From Pseudomonas fluorescens (GTDB lineage: Bacteria > Pseudomonadota > Gammaproteobacteria > Pseudomonadales > Pseudomonadaceae), in contig NZ_CP078138.1 in assembly GCF_019212185.1 (NCBI RefSeq), positions 4,384,501-4,448,500 on the forward strand: a stretch of 64,000 bases of DNA, in the 5' to 3' direction. How positions within the stretch are numbered: the stretch's first letter is position 1; every line of letters begins with the position of its first letter. Under the pieces are notes generated by a model. The model did not search any database, was not told where the DNA came from, and saw only the letters and a program-made list of their open reading frames with translations. Shown here one piece after another: positions 26,728 to 35,588 of the stretch. The translations under genes were made by a program, and so were the position numbers.

Positions 26728-29532
26728 TTGACCCTAACCCCCGCCCAGGCGATCCATTTCGGTCCCTATCGGATCTATCCCGACCAACGTCTGGTCATGG
26801 AGGCCGATCAGCCCGTGCGCCTGGGTCGGCGCGCCATGGACATTCTGTTGATCCTGCTCGAACACGCCGGCAATGTGGTGAGCAAGCAAACGCTGATCGC
26901 CAGGGTCTGGCCCAACAGTGTCGTAGAGGAGATCAATCTGCGGGTGCACCTGGCGGCCTTGCGCAAGGCGCTGGGAGATGGTCAGGCCGGGCAGCGCTAC
27001 ATCGTCACCGTAGCCCAGCGCGGCTACAGTTTCGTCGCGCCCTATTCGCTGGAGCAACTTGAGCAACCGGCGACGCATCCCGCCTCAACGCCTGGTGGCC
27101 ACAACCTGCCGTTGCGCCGCACCCGCATGATCGGCCGCCAATCCCTGGTCGATAACCTGGTGACCCAACTGCCGCGCCAGCGCTTCATTACCCTGGTCGG
27201 CCCCGGCGGAATCGGCAAGACCACCGTGGCCCTGCGGGTCGCCGAACAACTGATCGGGCGCTACCGCGACGGCATTCTTCTGCTGGACCTGGCACCGATC
27301 AACAAACCGTCGATGATCGCCCCACACCTGGCCAGCCTGCTCGAACTGTCCCTGTACGATGACGACCCCATTCGTGGCATTGCGACGTTCCTGCGGGACC
27401 GACAGATGTTGCTGGTGATCGACAATTGCGAGCACCTGATCGACGCCATCACCCTGCTCAGCGAAAGCCTCCTGCGCGCCGCGCCCCAGGTGCATGTTCT
27501 GGCCACCAGCCGCGAAAGCCTGCGGGCCGAAGGGGAATTCGTCCAGCGCCTGGACTCACTGGACTGCCCTCCGCCCATCGCCGTACTCGACCGCGCACAG
27601 GCCCTGACGTTTTCGGCCCTGCAATTGTTTGTCGAGCGGGCCATGGCCAGCCACGACAGTTTTGAATTGACCGATGACGAACTGCCGCTGGCCATCGAAA
27701 TCTGCCAGCGCCTGGACGGTATTCCGCTGGCCATCGAGTTGGCGGCGGCACAGGTCTTCAGCCTCGGCTTGAACGGTTTGCTCAGGCAACTTCAAGGCAG
27801 TTTCCGCCTGCTCACCCAGGGTTGTCCGACCACGCTGGGCCGCCACCAGACCCTGCGCGCCACGCTGGACTGGAGCTACGAACTGCTCAGTGCCTGCGAG
27901 CGAACCTGCTTGCGTCGCCTGGGTATATTCAGGGGCAGTTTCACCCTGGAGTCGGCGGCGGCGGTGATTGGCGGCGAGCACATCGACTCGCGCGAGGTGT
28001 TCGGTTCGATCACGCAACTGGTGGCCAAGTCGCTGCTGAACGTCGAAGTCGGCGACGAGGAAGTGTTCTACCGCCTGCTCGACACCACACGCAGCTATGC
28101 CCTGGACAAACTCGGCCTGGCCTCAGACCTGCCGAGCACCCGCGAACGCCACGCCGAACGCTGCCTGGCCTTGATGGAACAGGCCCGGGACGATTGGGAG
28201 CAGATCTCGACGGGCATGTGGCTCGAGCGTTATGCCCGCAGCCTGGAAGACATTCGCTCGGCCCTCGATTGGGGATTGACCCGCCAGGGCCCGCAGGTCA
28301 TGGCGATCCGCCTGACCGCGACGTCCACACCGTTGTGGCAGGAACTGTCGCTGCTCAAGGAGCATGGCCTGTATGTGCGCAAGGCGCTGTCCTTGCTGGA
28401 GGCCGCTTCCGAACCCTGCCCTAAGGTGCAGATCGCCCTCAAACTGGCGCTGGGCAGTTCCTGCTATCACACACAGGGCGGCACGCCGGAAACCATCGAG
28501 GCGTTCGTCAGCGCCCGGACCCTGGCCAGGCAGTGCAACGACATCGCCGGCCAGCTGCGGGCGGTCTCCGGACACATGGCGGTCAACCTCTGTTGTGCCA
28601 ATTACCAGATGGCGCTGGAGCAGAGTCAGCAATTCGATCGCCTGGGTTTGCACGGTGATGCCACCCTGTCCCTCAGCACCCAGCGCTTGCGGGTGCTCGC
28701 GCTGCACTTCGCCGGCGACCAGACACAGGCGCGAATGAACGCCGAGCAGGTGCTGCAGCGCATGACCCAGAGCGGGCACCTTAACCGCTTCACCCACGGG
28801 TTTGGCGTGCAGTACGATCAGAGCGTCGCGTCACTGACCATTCTGGCGCGCATCCTCTGGCTACAGGGGCAACCGGACCAGGCCTGGCGCACCGCCCGGC
28901 AAGCACTGGACATTGCGTTGCAGATCAACCACGGCACGTCCATCTGCTACACCCTGGCCCTGGCCGGTTGCCTGATTGCACACTACAACGGCGACAGCCG
29001 CACGGCGCGTGAACTCTTGCGCCTGTTGCTGGAGCAGGCGCAAAAACACTCGGTGCAACTGTTCTACACCTGGGCCCGGCATTACGCGCAAGTGTTCGAC
29101 CATGGCGAAGCCCACCTGCCGTTCAAGCCAGGCCTGGAGTTGATCAAGGACATCCTGATCACCCTGGACAACCGTTTCGTCGATGACGAGCTGGTGCTGC
29201 GGGCCGAAACCGGTATCGCGGGCTGGAACACCGCGGAAATCCTGCGGGCCAGGGCGGGTGCGCTGCTCGTCGAGGATGATCTGCTCAATCGTGCGACAGC
29301 CGAGAGCCTGCTGATCCGCGCATTGAATGTGGCGAAACACCAAGGGGCCCTGGCTTGGGAGTTGCGCAGTGCTACCTCGCTGGCGCAGCTCTGGCAGCGT
29401 CAGGGCCGGCATCGCCAGGCCCACACTTTGTTGGCGCCGATCTGCAACCGGTTCACCGAAGGACATGCCACCCCGGACCTGACAAAGGCCTGCCGGCTAC
29501 TCGACGAGTTGCAAACCCATGCGCTCGCCTGA
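26728..29532 (+). CDS. Winged-helix transcriptional regulator fused to an NTPase and TPR-like domain
   Basis: 934 residues if started at TTG 26728, which has AGGAG seven bases upstream; the frame is open to 26527 without homology. Order: OmpR-type winged helix (about 1-105, RLGRRAMDILLILLEHAGNV, then VEEINLRVHLAALRKALGDG), linker, STAND-type ATPase with Walker A LVGPGGIGKTTVALRV (about 155) and Walker B-like LLVIDNCEHL, the arginine region ATSRESLRAEGE, GIPLAIELAAAQV, then a ~450-residue helical repeat region. Such proteins resemble LuxR/MalT-like signal-integrating regulators but with an N-terminal winged helix. The target is unknown. Its 3' end overlaps the convergent paralogue by 36 bases. 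Confidence 0.88.
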   Translation: MTLTPAQAIHFGPYRIYPDQRLVMEADQPVRLGRRAMDILLILLEHAGNVVSKQTLIARVWPNSVVEEINLRVHLAALRKALGDGQAGQRYIVTVAQRGYSFVAPYSLEQLEQPATHPASTPGGHNLPLRRTRMIGRQSLVDNLVTQLPRQRFITLVGPGGIGKTTVALRVAEQLIGRYRDGILLLDLAPINKPSMIAPHLASLLELSLYDDDPIRGIATFLRDRQMLLVIDNCEHLIDAITLLSESLLRAAPQVHVLATSRESLRAEGEFVQRLDSLDCPPPIAVLDRAQALTFSALQLFVERAMASHDSFELTDDELPLAIEICQRLDGIPLAIELAAAQVFSLGLNGLLRQLQGSFRLLTQGCPTTLGRHQTLRATLDWSYELLSACERTCLRRLGIFRGSFTLESAAAVIGGEHIDSREVFGSITQLVAKSLLNVEVGDEEVFYRLLDTTRSYALDKLGLASDLPSTRERHAERCLALMEQARDDWEQISTGMWLERYARSLEDIRSALDWGLTRQGPQVMAIRLTATSTPLWQELSLLKEHGLYVRKALSLLEAASEPCPKVQIALKLALGSSCYHTQGGTPETIEAFVSARTLARQCNDIAGQLRAVSGHMAVNLCCANYQMALEQSQQFDRLGLHGDATLSLSTQRLRVLALHFAGDQTQARMNAEQVLQRMTQSGHLNRFTHGFGVQYDQSVASLTILARILWLQGQPDQAWRTARQALDIALQINHGTSICYTLALAGCLIAHYNGDSRTARELLRLLLEQAQKHSVQLFYTWARHYAQVFDHGEAHLPFKPGLELIKDILITLDNRFVDDELVLRAETGIAGWNTAEILRARAGALLVEDDLLNRATAESLLIRALNVAKHQGALAWELRSATSLAQLWQRQGRHRQAHTLLAPICNRFTEGHATPDLTKACRLLDELQTHALA

Positions 29533-30978
29533 GCCGCGGCGGACCTGGCTGATGTAGCGCGCGTAGCTCATCTCGACGGCGCGCAGCTCACCGCTGCCTT
29601 CAAGCTTCTCCAAGGCATAGCTGCGCGTGGTGTTGAGGAGACGATAGTGGGTTGCACCACCGCCCTGCTCCTCTGACAGCAGGGATTTGCGCACCAGGCT
29701 CTGCAGCCCCTCCGCCAGACGAGCCGGCAGCATCGTCCCCCCGTGGACGCCGGTGGCCGCCTCCAGGGTAAAGGCCTTTTTGAACACCGCCAGACGCTGC
29801 AGCACGTTTTGCTCCAGGGGGCTGAGTTGGTGGTAGCTCGAGTCCAGTGCCGCCTTGAGGGTTTTATGGCGCGGCACCGCCGTGCGACGGCCCTGGGACA
29901 ACAACTGAAAACAGTTATCCAGCTGGGCTTGCACACCGACCAGCGCCAGTGCATCGACTTGCGCGGCCGCCAGTTCAATGGCCAACGGCAAGCCATCGAG
30001 GCGGTGGCAGATATCGCGTACCACCGGCAGGTCCTGCTCACGCAGCGTGAACCCCTGCTGGCGGGCGCGGGCTCGGCTGACGAACAGTTGCACCGCCGAG
30101 TACCCCATCGCCTCATCCACCCTGAACAGCGCCGACTCGGGCGGCACTGTCAGTGGCGGCAGCGACTGGACGGTTTCCCCCGGCACCCGCAGCGGTTCAC
30201 GACTGGTCGCGAGCACCGACAGTCGCGGCGCCGATTGCATCAATGCTTCGACCAACGTACGGCAACGCTCGTGCAGGTGTTCGCAGTTATCCAGCACCAA
30301 TAACGCATGCCAGTTCGACAGGACCTCCAGCGAAGTCCCGACCTCCAGCTGCAGGACGCGACTCAAGTGATCTTCCACCTGCGCAGGGTCATCGATTGCC
30401 GCCAGATCCACCAGCCAGACGCCGTCCCGATAATGCTGCAAGAGCAGCTCAGCCACACGCAGGGCCACGGTGGTTTTACCGATGCCGCCAGGACCGACCA
30501 GGGTCATGAGCCGGCAAACGGGCAAACGCCGCACCAGGCTACCCACCATCGGGTCTCGACCGGTCACCGTTGTCAACCGTGTCGGCAGGTTGTGCTGGAT
30601 CCTTTGCGCGCTGTCGAGCGAAATCTCCGGGCTCGCCGATGCGTGCGCCACCGTTGCAACGAACCGGTAGCCGCGCTGCGGAACGTTGACGATGTAACGC
30701 TGCCCCTGCACTCCGTCGCCCAGTGCGCGACGCAGCGCGGCGATGTGCACGCGCAAGTTGATGTCTTCGACCACCGAGGTCGGCCAGACGCGCGCAATCA
30801 GCTCGTCCTTGCTGACCACGGTGCCCGCGCGCTCAATCAGTACCTGCAGAATATCCAGCGCCCGGCCGCCCATGCGCAGCGGCCGGGCACCGTCCAGAAT
30901 CAACCGTTGCCGCAAATGAAAGGCGTAGGGGCCGAAGTGCAACGCGGTCTCGGTGTTCAACTCTCTGAAGCTGTTCAT
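29497..30978 (-). CDS. Winged-helix/NTPase regulator, short paralogue lacking the C-terminal repeat domain
   Basis: 493 residues. Same architecture as the convergent 934-residue protein up to the ATPase: winged helix (MGGRALDILQVLIERAGTVV, VEDINLRVHIAALRRALGDG, QRYIVNVPQRGYRFVAT), Walker A TLVGPGGIGKTTVALRV, LLVLDNCEHLHERCRTLVEA, ATSREPLRVPGE and GLPLAIELAAAQVDAL. It ends shortly after the NB-ARC-like lid (NTTRSYALEKLEGSGELRAV), so the long helical repeat is missing. This is likely a natural short form rather than a truncation because the reading frame ends in its own stop. Regulatory target unknown. Confidence 0.88.
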   Translation of the reverse strand: MNSFRELNTETALHFGPYAFHLRQRLILDGARPLRMGGRALDILQVLIERAGTVVSKDELIARVWPTSVVEDINLRVHIAALRRALGDGVQGQRYIVNVPQRGYRFVATVAHASASPEISLDSAQRIQHNLPTRLTTVTGRDPMVGSLVRRLPVCRLMTLVGPGGIGKTTVALRVAELLLQHYRDGVWLVDLAAIDDPAQVEDHLSRVLQLEVGTSLEVLSNWHALLVLDNCEHLHERCRTLVEALMQSAPRLSVLATSREPLRVPGETVQSLPPLTVPPESALFRVDEAMGYSAVQLFVSRARARQQGFTLREQDLPVVRDICHRLDGLPLAIELAAAQVDALALVGVQAQLDNCFQLLSQGRRTAVPRHKTLKAALDSSYHQLSPLEQNVLQRLAVFKKAFTLEAATGVHGGTMLPARLAEGLQSLVRKSLLSEEQGGGATHYRLLNTTRSYALEKLEGSGELRAVEMSYARYISQVRRGSGERMGLQLVE

Positions 30979-31139
30979 GCGCGTTCACGTGGACAAACCC
31001 GCTATGGCTCAATGACACGCAGGGTTTGCGCAACTCCTCAAAATACGTTCACCGGTATCTTGGCAGTCCCCAGTGATGGAACAACTGCCACAGGAGGAGC
31101 GTCACGGCCATCACGGTGCGCAATACGGACATGCCGGCA

Positions 31140-32090
31140 CTAGCTGAACTGCTCGCGGTACTGGGCCGGCGTCAGCCCAAGCTTTTCGCCGAACAGAAAC
31201 CGCATGTACCGGACACTGCCGAAGCCGCTTTTGAAGGCTACGGTCTTGAGCGGCAAGTCGCTGGTTTCCAGCAGGTTCCGCGCGCGATCGATGCGCGCAC
31301 TTTGCAGGAACTCCATCGGCGTCATGTTCACCTCACGGGCGAACACCCGGGCGAAATGACGCGGGCTCATGTTTGCCTGGCCCGCCAGGCGCTCGATGCT
31401 GAACGCTTCGTCGAGGTGTTCGAGCATGTAGTTCTGCACCCGGGTCACCGGTGTCTCATGGGGGGCGACGGTCGCCATCAACGGACTGAACTGTGCCTGT
31501 CCGCCCTGGCGCTTCATCACTACCAGCAATACCTTGGCCACATCCTGGGCGACTTTTTTGCCATGGTCCTCGGCCACCACCGCGAGCGCGAGGTCGATGC
31601 CGGCCGTGACCCCACCGGAGGTGATGAGGTTGCGGTCCTGCACGTAAATCTGATCGGTCTCCACCGTGGCCTTCGGAAAGCCCTTGATCAGCCGTTCGGT
31701 ATAATGCCAGTGAGTGGTGACCCGAAAACCGTCGAGCAGACCGGCATGCCCGAGCACAAAGGCACCGGTGCAAATCGAGCCATACACCCTGGACCGACCG
31801 ACGTTGTGGTTGAGCCAATCGAGCAAAGGCGGATGTTTTTCGTTGTAGGCCCCGGGGCCACCGGGCACCAGCAACAGGTCGTAACCGTCACAGGCCTGAT
31901 CGATATGCAGGTCGGCCTGCACGCTTACGCCATTGGACGCCCGCAGCGCACCCGGCACCGTGCCGATGGTCGACAGGACGTAATGGTTCTCGGGCTTGAG
32001 GTAGCGATTGGCGATGGAAAACACCTCCATGGGCCCGGCCATATCGAGCAGGAGAAAGTCGGGAAACAGCACCATTGCCACAGTTTTCAT
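31140..32090 (-). CDS. GlxA/FtrA-like AraC regulator with DJ-1/PfpI domain
   Basis: 316 residues. N-terminal DJ-1/PfpI domain (~1-180, MVLFPDFLLLDMAGPMEVFS and GSICTGAFVLGHAGLLDGF, with the nucleophile-elbow cysteine in SICTG). C-terminal AraC double helix-turn-helix (~215-315, LAGQANMSPRHFARVFAREV, then VAFKSGFGSVRYMRFLFGEK). Regulators of this type control amine, carnitine or aldehyde metabolism genes. It is divergent from a pirin gene with 233 bases between, which is its best candidate target. Confidence 0.92.
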   Translation of the reverse strand: MKTVAMVLFPDFLLLDMAGPMEVFSIANRYLKPENHYVLSTIGTVPGALRASNGVSVQADLHIDQACDGYDLLLVPGGPGAYNEKHPPLLDWLNHNVGRSRVYGSICTGAFVLGHAGLLDGFRVTTHWHYTERLIKGFPKATVETDQIYVQDRNLITSGGVTAGIDLALAVVAEDHGKKVAQDVAKVLLVVMKRQGGQAQFSPLMATVAPHETPVTRVQNYMLEHLDEAFSIERLAGQANMSPRHFARVFAREVNMTPMEFLQSARIDRARNLLETSDLPLKTVAFKSGFGSVRYMRFLFGEKLGLTPAQYREQFS

Positions 32091-32323
32091 GGGTTACACA
32101 TCACAGATTTCAAAAAGGGATCGATCCACCAGACAATGCTTTTTGTGTCTGGTTTTGCTCATGCTGAACATTATGGCCCAGCTCTGGAACGAGCGTCGCC
32201 CACCCATCACTGTCAACCTGCATGAGACAGTATTTCAATTTTCATCTACTTATTGCACAAACAGATAAACATTAACCTTCTTCTCACTCGGACGAATCAA
32301 CGTCCCCCAGAGGAGAACTCATC

Positions 32324-33046
32324 ATGCTGACCCTTCGCAAAGCTTCTGATCGCGGCATGGCCAACCATGGCTGGCTGAAGTCGTTCCACACCTTCTCCTT
32401 CGCCAACTACCGCAATCCCAAGGAGCAGGGTTTTTCCGACCTGCTGGTGATCAACGATGACCGTGTGGCAGCCGGCAAAGGCTTTGGCCAACACCCGCAC
32501 CGCGACATGGAGATTTTCTCCTATGTGCTCGAAGGTGCCCTGGAACACAAGGACACCCTGGGCACCGGTTCGGTGATCCGCCCCGGCGATGTGCAATTGA
32601 TGAGCGCCGGCAGCGGCGTGGCCCACAGTGAATACAATCACTCGGCGACCCGGCCGGTGCACTTCCTGCAAATCTGGATCGTGCCGGACATCAGCGGCGC
32701 CAAACCGCGTTATCAGCAAGAGCATTTCAGCACGCAGAAGAAACGCGGTCGCCTGCAACTGATCATCTCCCCCGATGGGGCCAACGGTTCGCTGCGGGTG
32801 CGTCAGGATACCCGGGTGTATGCCGGCCTGATCGACGGCAAGGAAACCGCTACTTTGGCGCTGGACGCCAACCGCTACGCCTATGTGCATGTGGCCCGTG
32901 GCAGCGTCGAACTCAACGGACTGTTGTTGCAGGAAGGCGACGGCGTGCGGGTCAGGGATGAACAGGCGCTGACCCTGACCAAGGGTGTCGATGCCGAAGT
33001 GCTGGTGTTCGACCTGCGGCCTCAAGAATTACCGGAAATGCCGTGA
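32324..33046 (+). CDS. Pirin family (YhhW-like) bicupin protein
   Basis: 240 residues, a pirin with conserved metal-ligand motif HPHRDMEIFSYVLEGALEHK and the second cluster GDVQLMSAGSGVAHSEYNHS. These supply the His/Glu ligands of a mononuclear metal site. Pirins can have quercetinase-like dioxygenase activity or act as redox-sensing co-regulators. ATG follows AGAGGAGAACTC. Confidence 0.93.
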   Translation: MLTLRKASDRGMANHGWLKSFHTFSFANYRNPKEQGFSDLLVINDDRVAAGKGFGQHPHRDMEIFSYVLEGALEHKDTLGTGSVIRPGDVQLMSAGSGVAHSEYNHSATRPVHFLQIWIVPDISGAKPRYQQEHFSTQKKRGRLQLIISPDGANGSLRVRQDTRVYAGLIDGKETATLALDANRYAYVHVARGSVELNGLLLQEGDGVRVRDEQALTLTKGVDAEVLVFDLRPQELPEMP

Positions 33047-33236
33047 CCGTGAATAGCCTGGGGGCCTCAACGCCTCCGGGCATCACCAATGGGTCTGAGA
33101 AAACCCATGGACAAACAGGGCGGCGGCGAAAACCGAGTGAACGCTTGATATCGTGCGTTAGCAAAAAAAGGCACAAACATACAGGCGCGTTACCGCCGTA
33201 TAAGCAACTCTCGGTACCTACATTTGGAGGTACACC

Positions 33237-34538
33237 ATGAAGAGCCCGATGCTTTGCTTCTGCCTGTTGTGTGTAGGAAAGGTTATGGCAGCAGGCTCGA
33301 CAGCGCCTGAAACCTCGGACTTTCTAGAGGACGCAACGCTCAACGTTCTCAGCCGAAACTTCTTGTTGAATAACGATAACCGCTCCCAGAACGCTGCAAA
33401 GAATTACCAGCACGAATGGGCGCAGGGCTTCATCACGACGTTTGAGTCAGGCTTCACGCCCGGAACATTTGGTTTTGGTGTGGATGTGCATGCTTTTGTC
33501 GGGCAAAAACTTGAAGGCGGTAAGGGGCACTCAGGAACCGGGCTTTTACCCGTCAACAGTGATGGAGAGTCCGCTCGAAACTTCAGCGACGGCGGCGGCG
33601 TGATCAAGGCTCGTCTCTCACAGACCCTTATTAAGTTCGGCGAGATGGAAGTAGAAAGCCCAGTCTTCGACACCTCCGACAAACGCCTGCAACCTGAATA
33701 CGCAACGGGGTGGCTCTTACAAAGTGACGAGCTTGCCGGCATACACTTGGTCGGTGGCAAATTCACAGCATTCAAAAACCAAGACTCCTCCTCTTCCAAA
33801 GGGGATTTTGCTGGGTATGGTGTAAACACCGATGTGGGCTCAATCAGCTTCGTTGGGGCTGACTTCACGTCCAACAAAAACCTAGGCGCCAGGCTCTATG
33901 CCTCCCAACTAACAGACACTTGGAGGCAGTATTACGCCAACGTGTACGTCCGTCGCTGGGATACGTTTGTAGATTTCAACATCTACCGTACGGTTGACTA
34001 CGGGCACTCTGTCGCAGGAGCCATCAGCACAACAGCTTATAGCCTTTCTGCCAAACACAACATTGGCAGCCAAGCCTTCACCCTGGCCGCCCAAAAAATT
34101 CATGGTGACACACCTTTCGATTTCGTAGGGGGCGACTCCATATACCTGGCCAACTCCATCAAGTTCGCCGATTTCAATGGCGCCAATGAGAGCTCCTACC
34201 AAGCCCGCTACGACCTGGATTTCACATCCATGGGCTTTCCTGGACTCAAGTTCATGTCACGGTATGTGACTGGACGTGATATCGACGGCACTCATGCGCC
34301 GCTAGGAGGGGCCTACTTCCCTTTTGATCCGAGCGAACAGGACTTTGTCCCTCAGCAAGGCAAAGGCGCAAAGCACTGGGAGCGCGATATTGATCTGAGC
34401 TACACCGTCCAGTCCGGGCCGGCGAAAGATCTTTTACTGCATTTCACCCACGTCTCTCATCGGGCGAATGAAGCACAAGGCGGGCCGGACATCGACCGCA
34501 TTTACTTTGTTGTTGAGTACAACTTCAATCTGATGTGA
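33237..34538 (+). CDS. OprD family outer membrane porin
   Basis: 433 residues. N-terminal signal peptide (MKSPMLCFCLLCVGKVMAAG), mature start with the OprD-typical SDFLEDATLNVLSRNFLLNN. Alternating beta strands continue to a terminal aromatic-rich strand (IYFVVEYNFNLM, atypical because the last residue is Met rather than Phe). Porins of this class take up small carboxylates or basic amino acids. ATG follows TTTGGAGG. It sits just before the IS66 remnant; visible codon use is more A/T-rich than in the pirin upstream. Confidence 0.88.
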   Translation: MKSPMLCFCLLCVGKVMAAGSTAPETSDFLEDATLNVLSRNFLLNNDNRSQNAAKNYQHEWAQGFITTFESGFTPGTFGFGVDVHAFVGQKLEGGKGHSGTGLLPVNSDGESARNFSDGGGVIKARLSQTLIKFGEMEVESPVFDTSDKRLQPEYATGWLLQSDELAGIHLVGGKFTAFKNQDSSSSKGDFAGYGVNTDVGSISFVGADFTSNKNLGARLYASQLTDTWRQYYANVYVRRWDTFVDFNIYRTVDYGHSVAGAISTTAYSLSAKHNIGSQAFTLAAQKIHGDTPFDFVGGDSIYLANSIKFADFNGANESSYQARYDLDFTSMGFPGLKFMSRYVTGRDIDGTHAPLGGAYFPFDPSEQDFVPQQGKGAKHWERDIDLSYTVQSGPAKDLLLHFTHVSHRANEAQGGPDIDRIYFVVEYNFNLM

Positions 34539-34583
34539 TCCCTTCCACTTTGAGTATGCGTCCAGCCATCACGCCTTGCGTAA

Positions 34584-35376
34584 CTAAACCGGTTGCCACT
34601 TGTGCGGCAGTAACTGGTCGATTTTACTCGCCTGCTGCATCCGCAGACGCGTGAGAACATCCTTCAGATACGCGTATGGATCTGGTTCTCGCACCAATTA
34701 TTAATGGGTACGGCCTCGTCATCGAGGTAGCGCGACAGCGCTGCCCAGCGTTTCAAGCTGTAATCCAGCGCTCTGCTAATAGCCGAGCTTTCAGGCACGA
34801 CAGTGCGCTGGGCGATCATCCAGGCGTGTAGCGTTTTCATCACCAGCACGGATTTTCTTGCCGTATTCGGCAGCGTAAATCCGGCTCCAGGTCACGGATT
34901 TCGCTCTCGATTTCGTACAGCAGTTGGATATAGCGCAGGGCTTGCTCGGCGAGCATGCTCTTGTTGGTGGCGTGTAGTTCGAAGAACTTGCGCCGCGCAT
35001 GGGCCATGCAGCCGATTTCGGTCACACCGAGTTCGAAACTGGACTTGTAACCACCAAAATCATCACAGACGAGATTGCCCTTCCAGTGTTGAAGGAAGTT
35101 GCGAGTATGTTCACCGGCGCGGCTGCAGCTGAAGTCGTAAACGACAGCCACTGTTTCGCAGAATTGGCTGGTGGCGTAGGCCCAAACATAGGAACGGTGG
35201 GGTTTCTTTAAACCCGGAGCGAGAGGCCGAATATACGTGTGCAGTCGGCACGGGCGCCAAAGCGAAGGGGGCTTGCAACCAGGAGGACCATATACAGTCA
35301 CTCGGATGTGCTTTCCTGATCCAGCACACAATGGCCTGCGTACCGACCTTCGGCATTTGGCTGCTGCCGTGCTCAT
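34584..35376 (-). pseudogene. IS66-family transposase (TnpC) remnant
   Basis: Minus-strand frames carry recognisable TnpC pieces in order: the catalytic-domain block HRSYVWAYATSQFCETVAVV, HTRNFLQHWKGNLVCDDFGG, IGCMAHARRKFFELHATNKS, then IRDLEPDLRCRIRQE, then in a second frame SLKRWAALSRYLDDEAVPIN and NWCENQI, and in a third frame DPYAYLKDVLTRL with the C-terminal tail LLPHKWQPV ending TAG at 34584. Frameshifts join the pieces, and the ~35 residues between NWCENQI and DPYAY (the conserved RPWALGR...MNGH segment in intact IS66) are missing. No left or right inverted repeats, tnpA or tnpB were found. A dead copy. Confidence 0.85.
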
Positions 35377-35486
35377 GGGGTATCGAAAGAGCTCGCATAA
35401 AATACGGGCTTGATTAGGATATTCGTAGGGATATAAATTTTATAAATCAGAATAATCTCATTGTAAAACAGGTACATATTTTTCTA

Positions 35487-35509
35487 TTCGAGTCCAGGTC
35501 GTCCAGACA
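35487..35509 (+). other. Fragment resembling the 3' end of tRNA-Asn
   Basis: TTCGAGTCCAGGTCGT (35487-35502) is identical to the T-arm and acceptor part of tRNA-Asn at 16451-16466, followed by CCAGACA, which also follows the tRNA's CCA end. The GGAG of the acceptor stem is absent. There is no tRNA body upstream, only AT-rich DNA and the IS66 remnant. This is the pattern of a broken tRNA gene or an old attachment site. Confidence 0.6.
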
Positions 35510-35516
35510 GCAAAAT

Positions 35517-35554
35517 CAAAAAGCCCCTGAATCGAAAGATCAGGGGCTTTTTTG
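35517..35554. terminator. Terminator downstream of the tRNA fragment and the toxin operon
   Basis: AAAAAGCCCCTGA-TCGAAAGA-TCAGGGGCTTTTTT, bidirectional in form. Its position after the tRNA-like fragment is what a tRNA gene terminator would have. Confidence 0.9.
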
Positions 35555-35588
35555 TGGCCGATGAGAGAAAGCCCGGCGGGCAGGCTGA

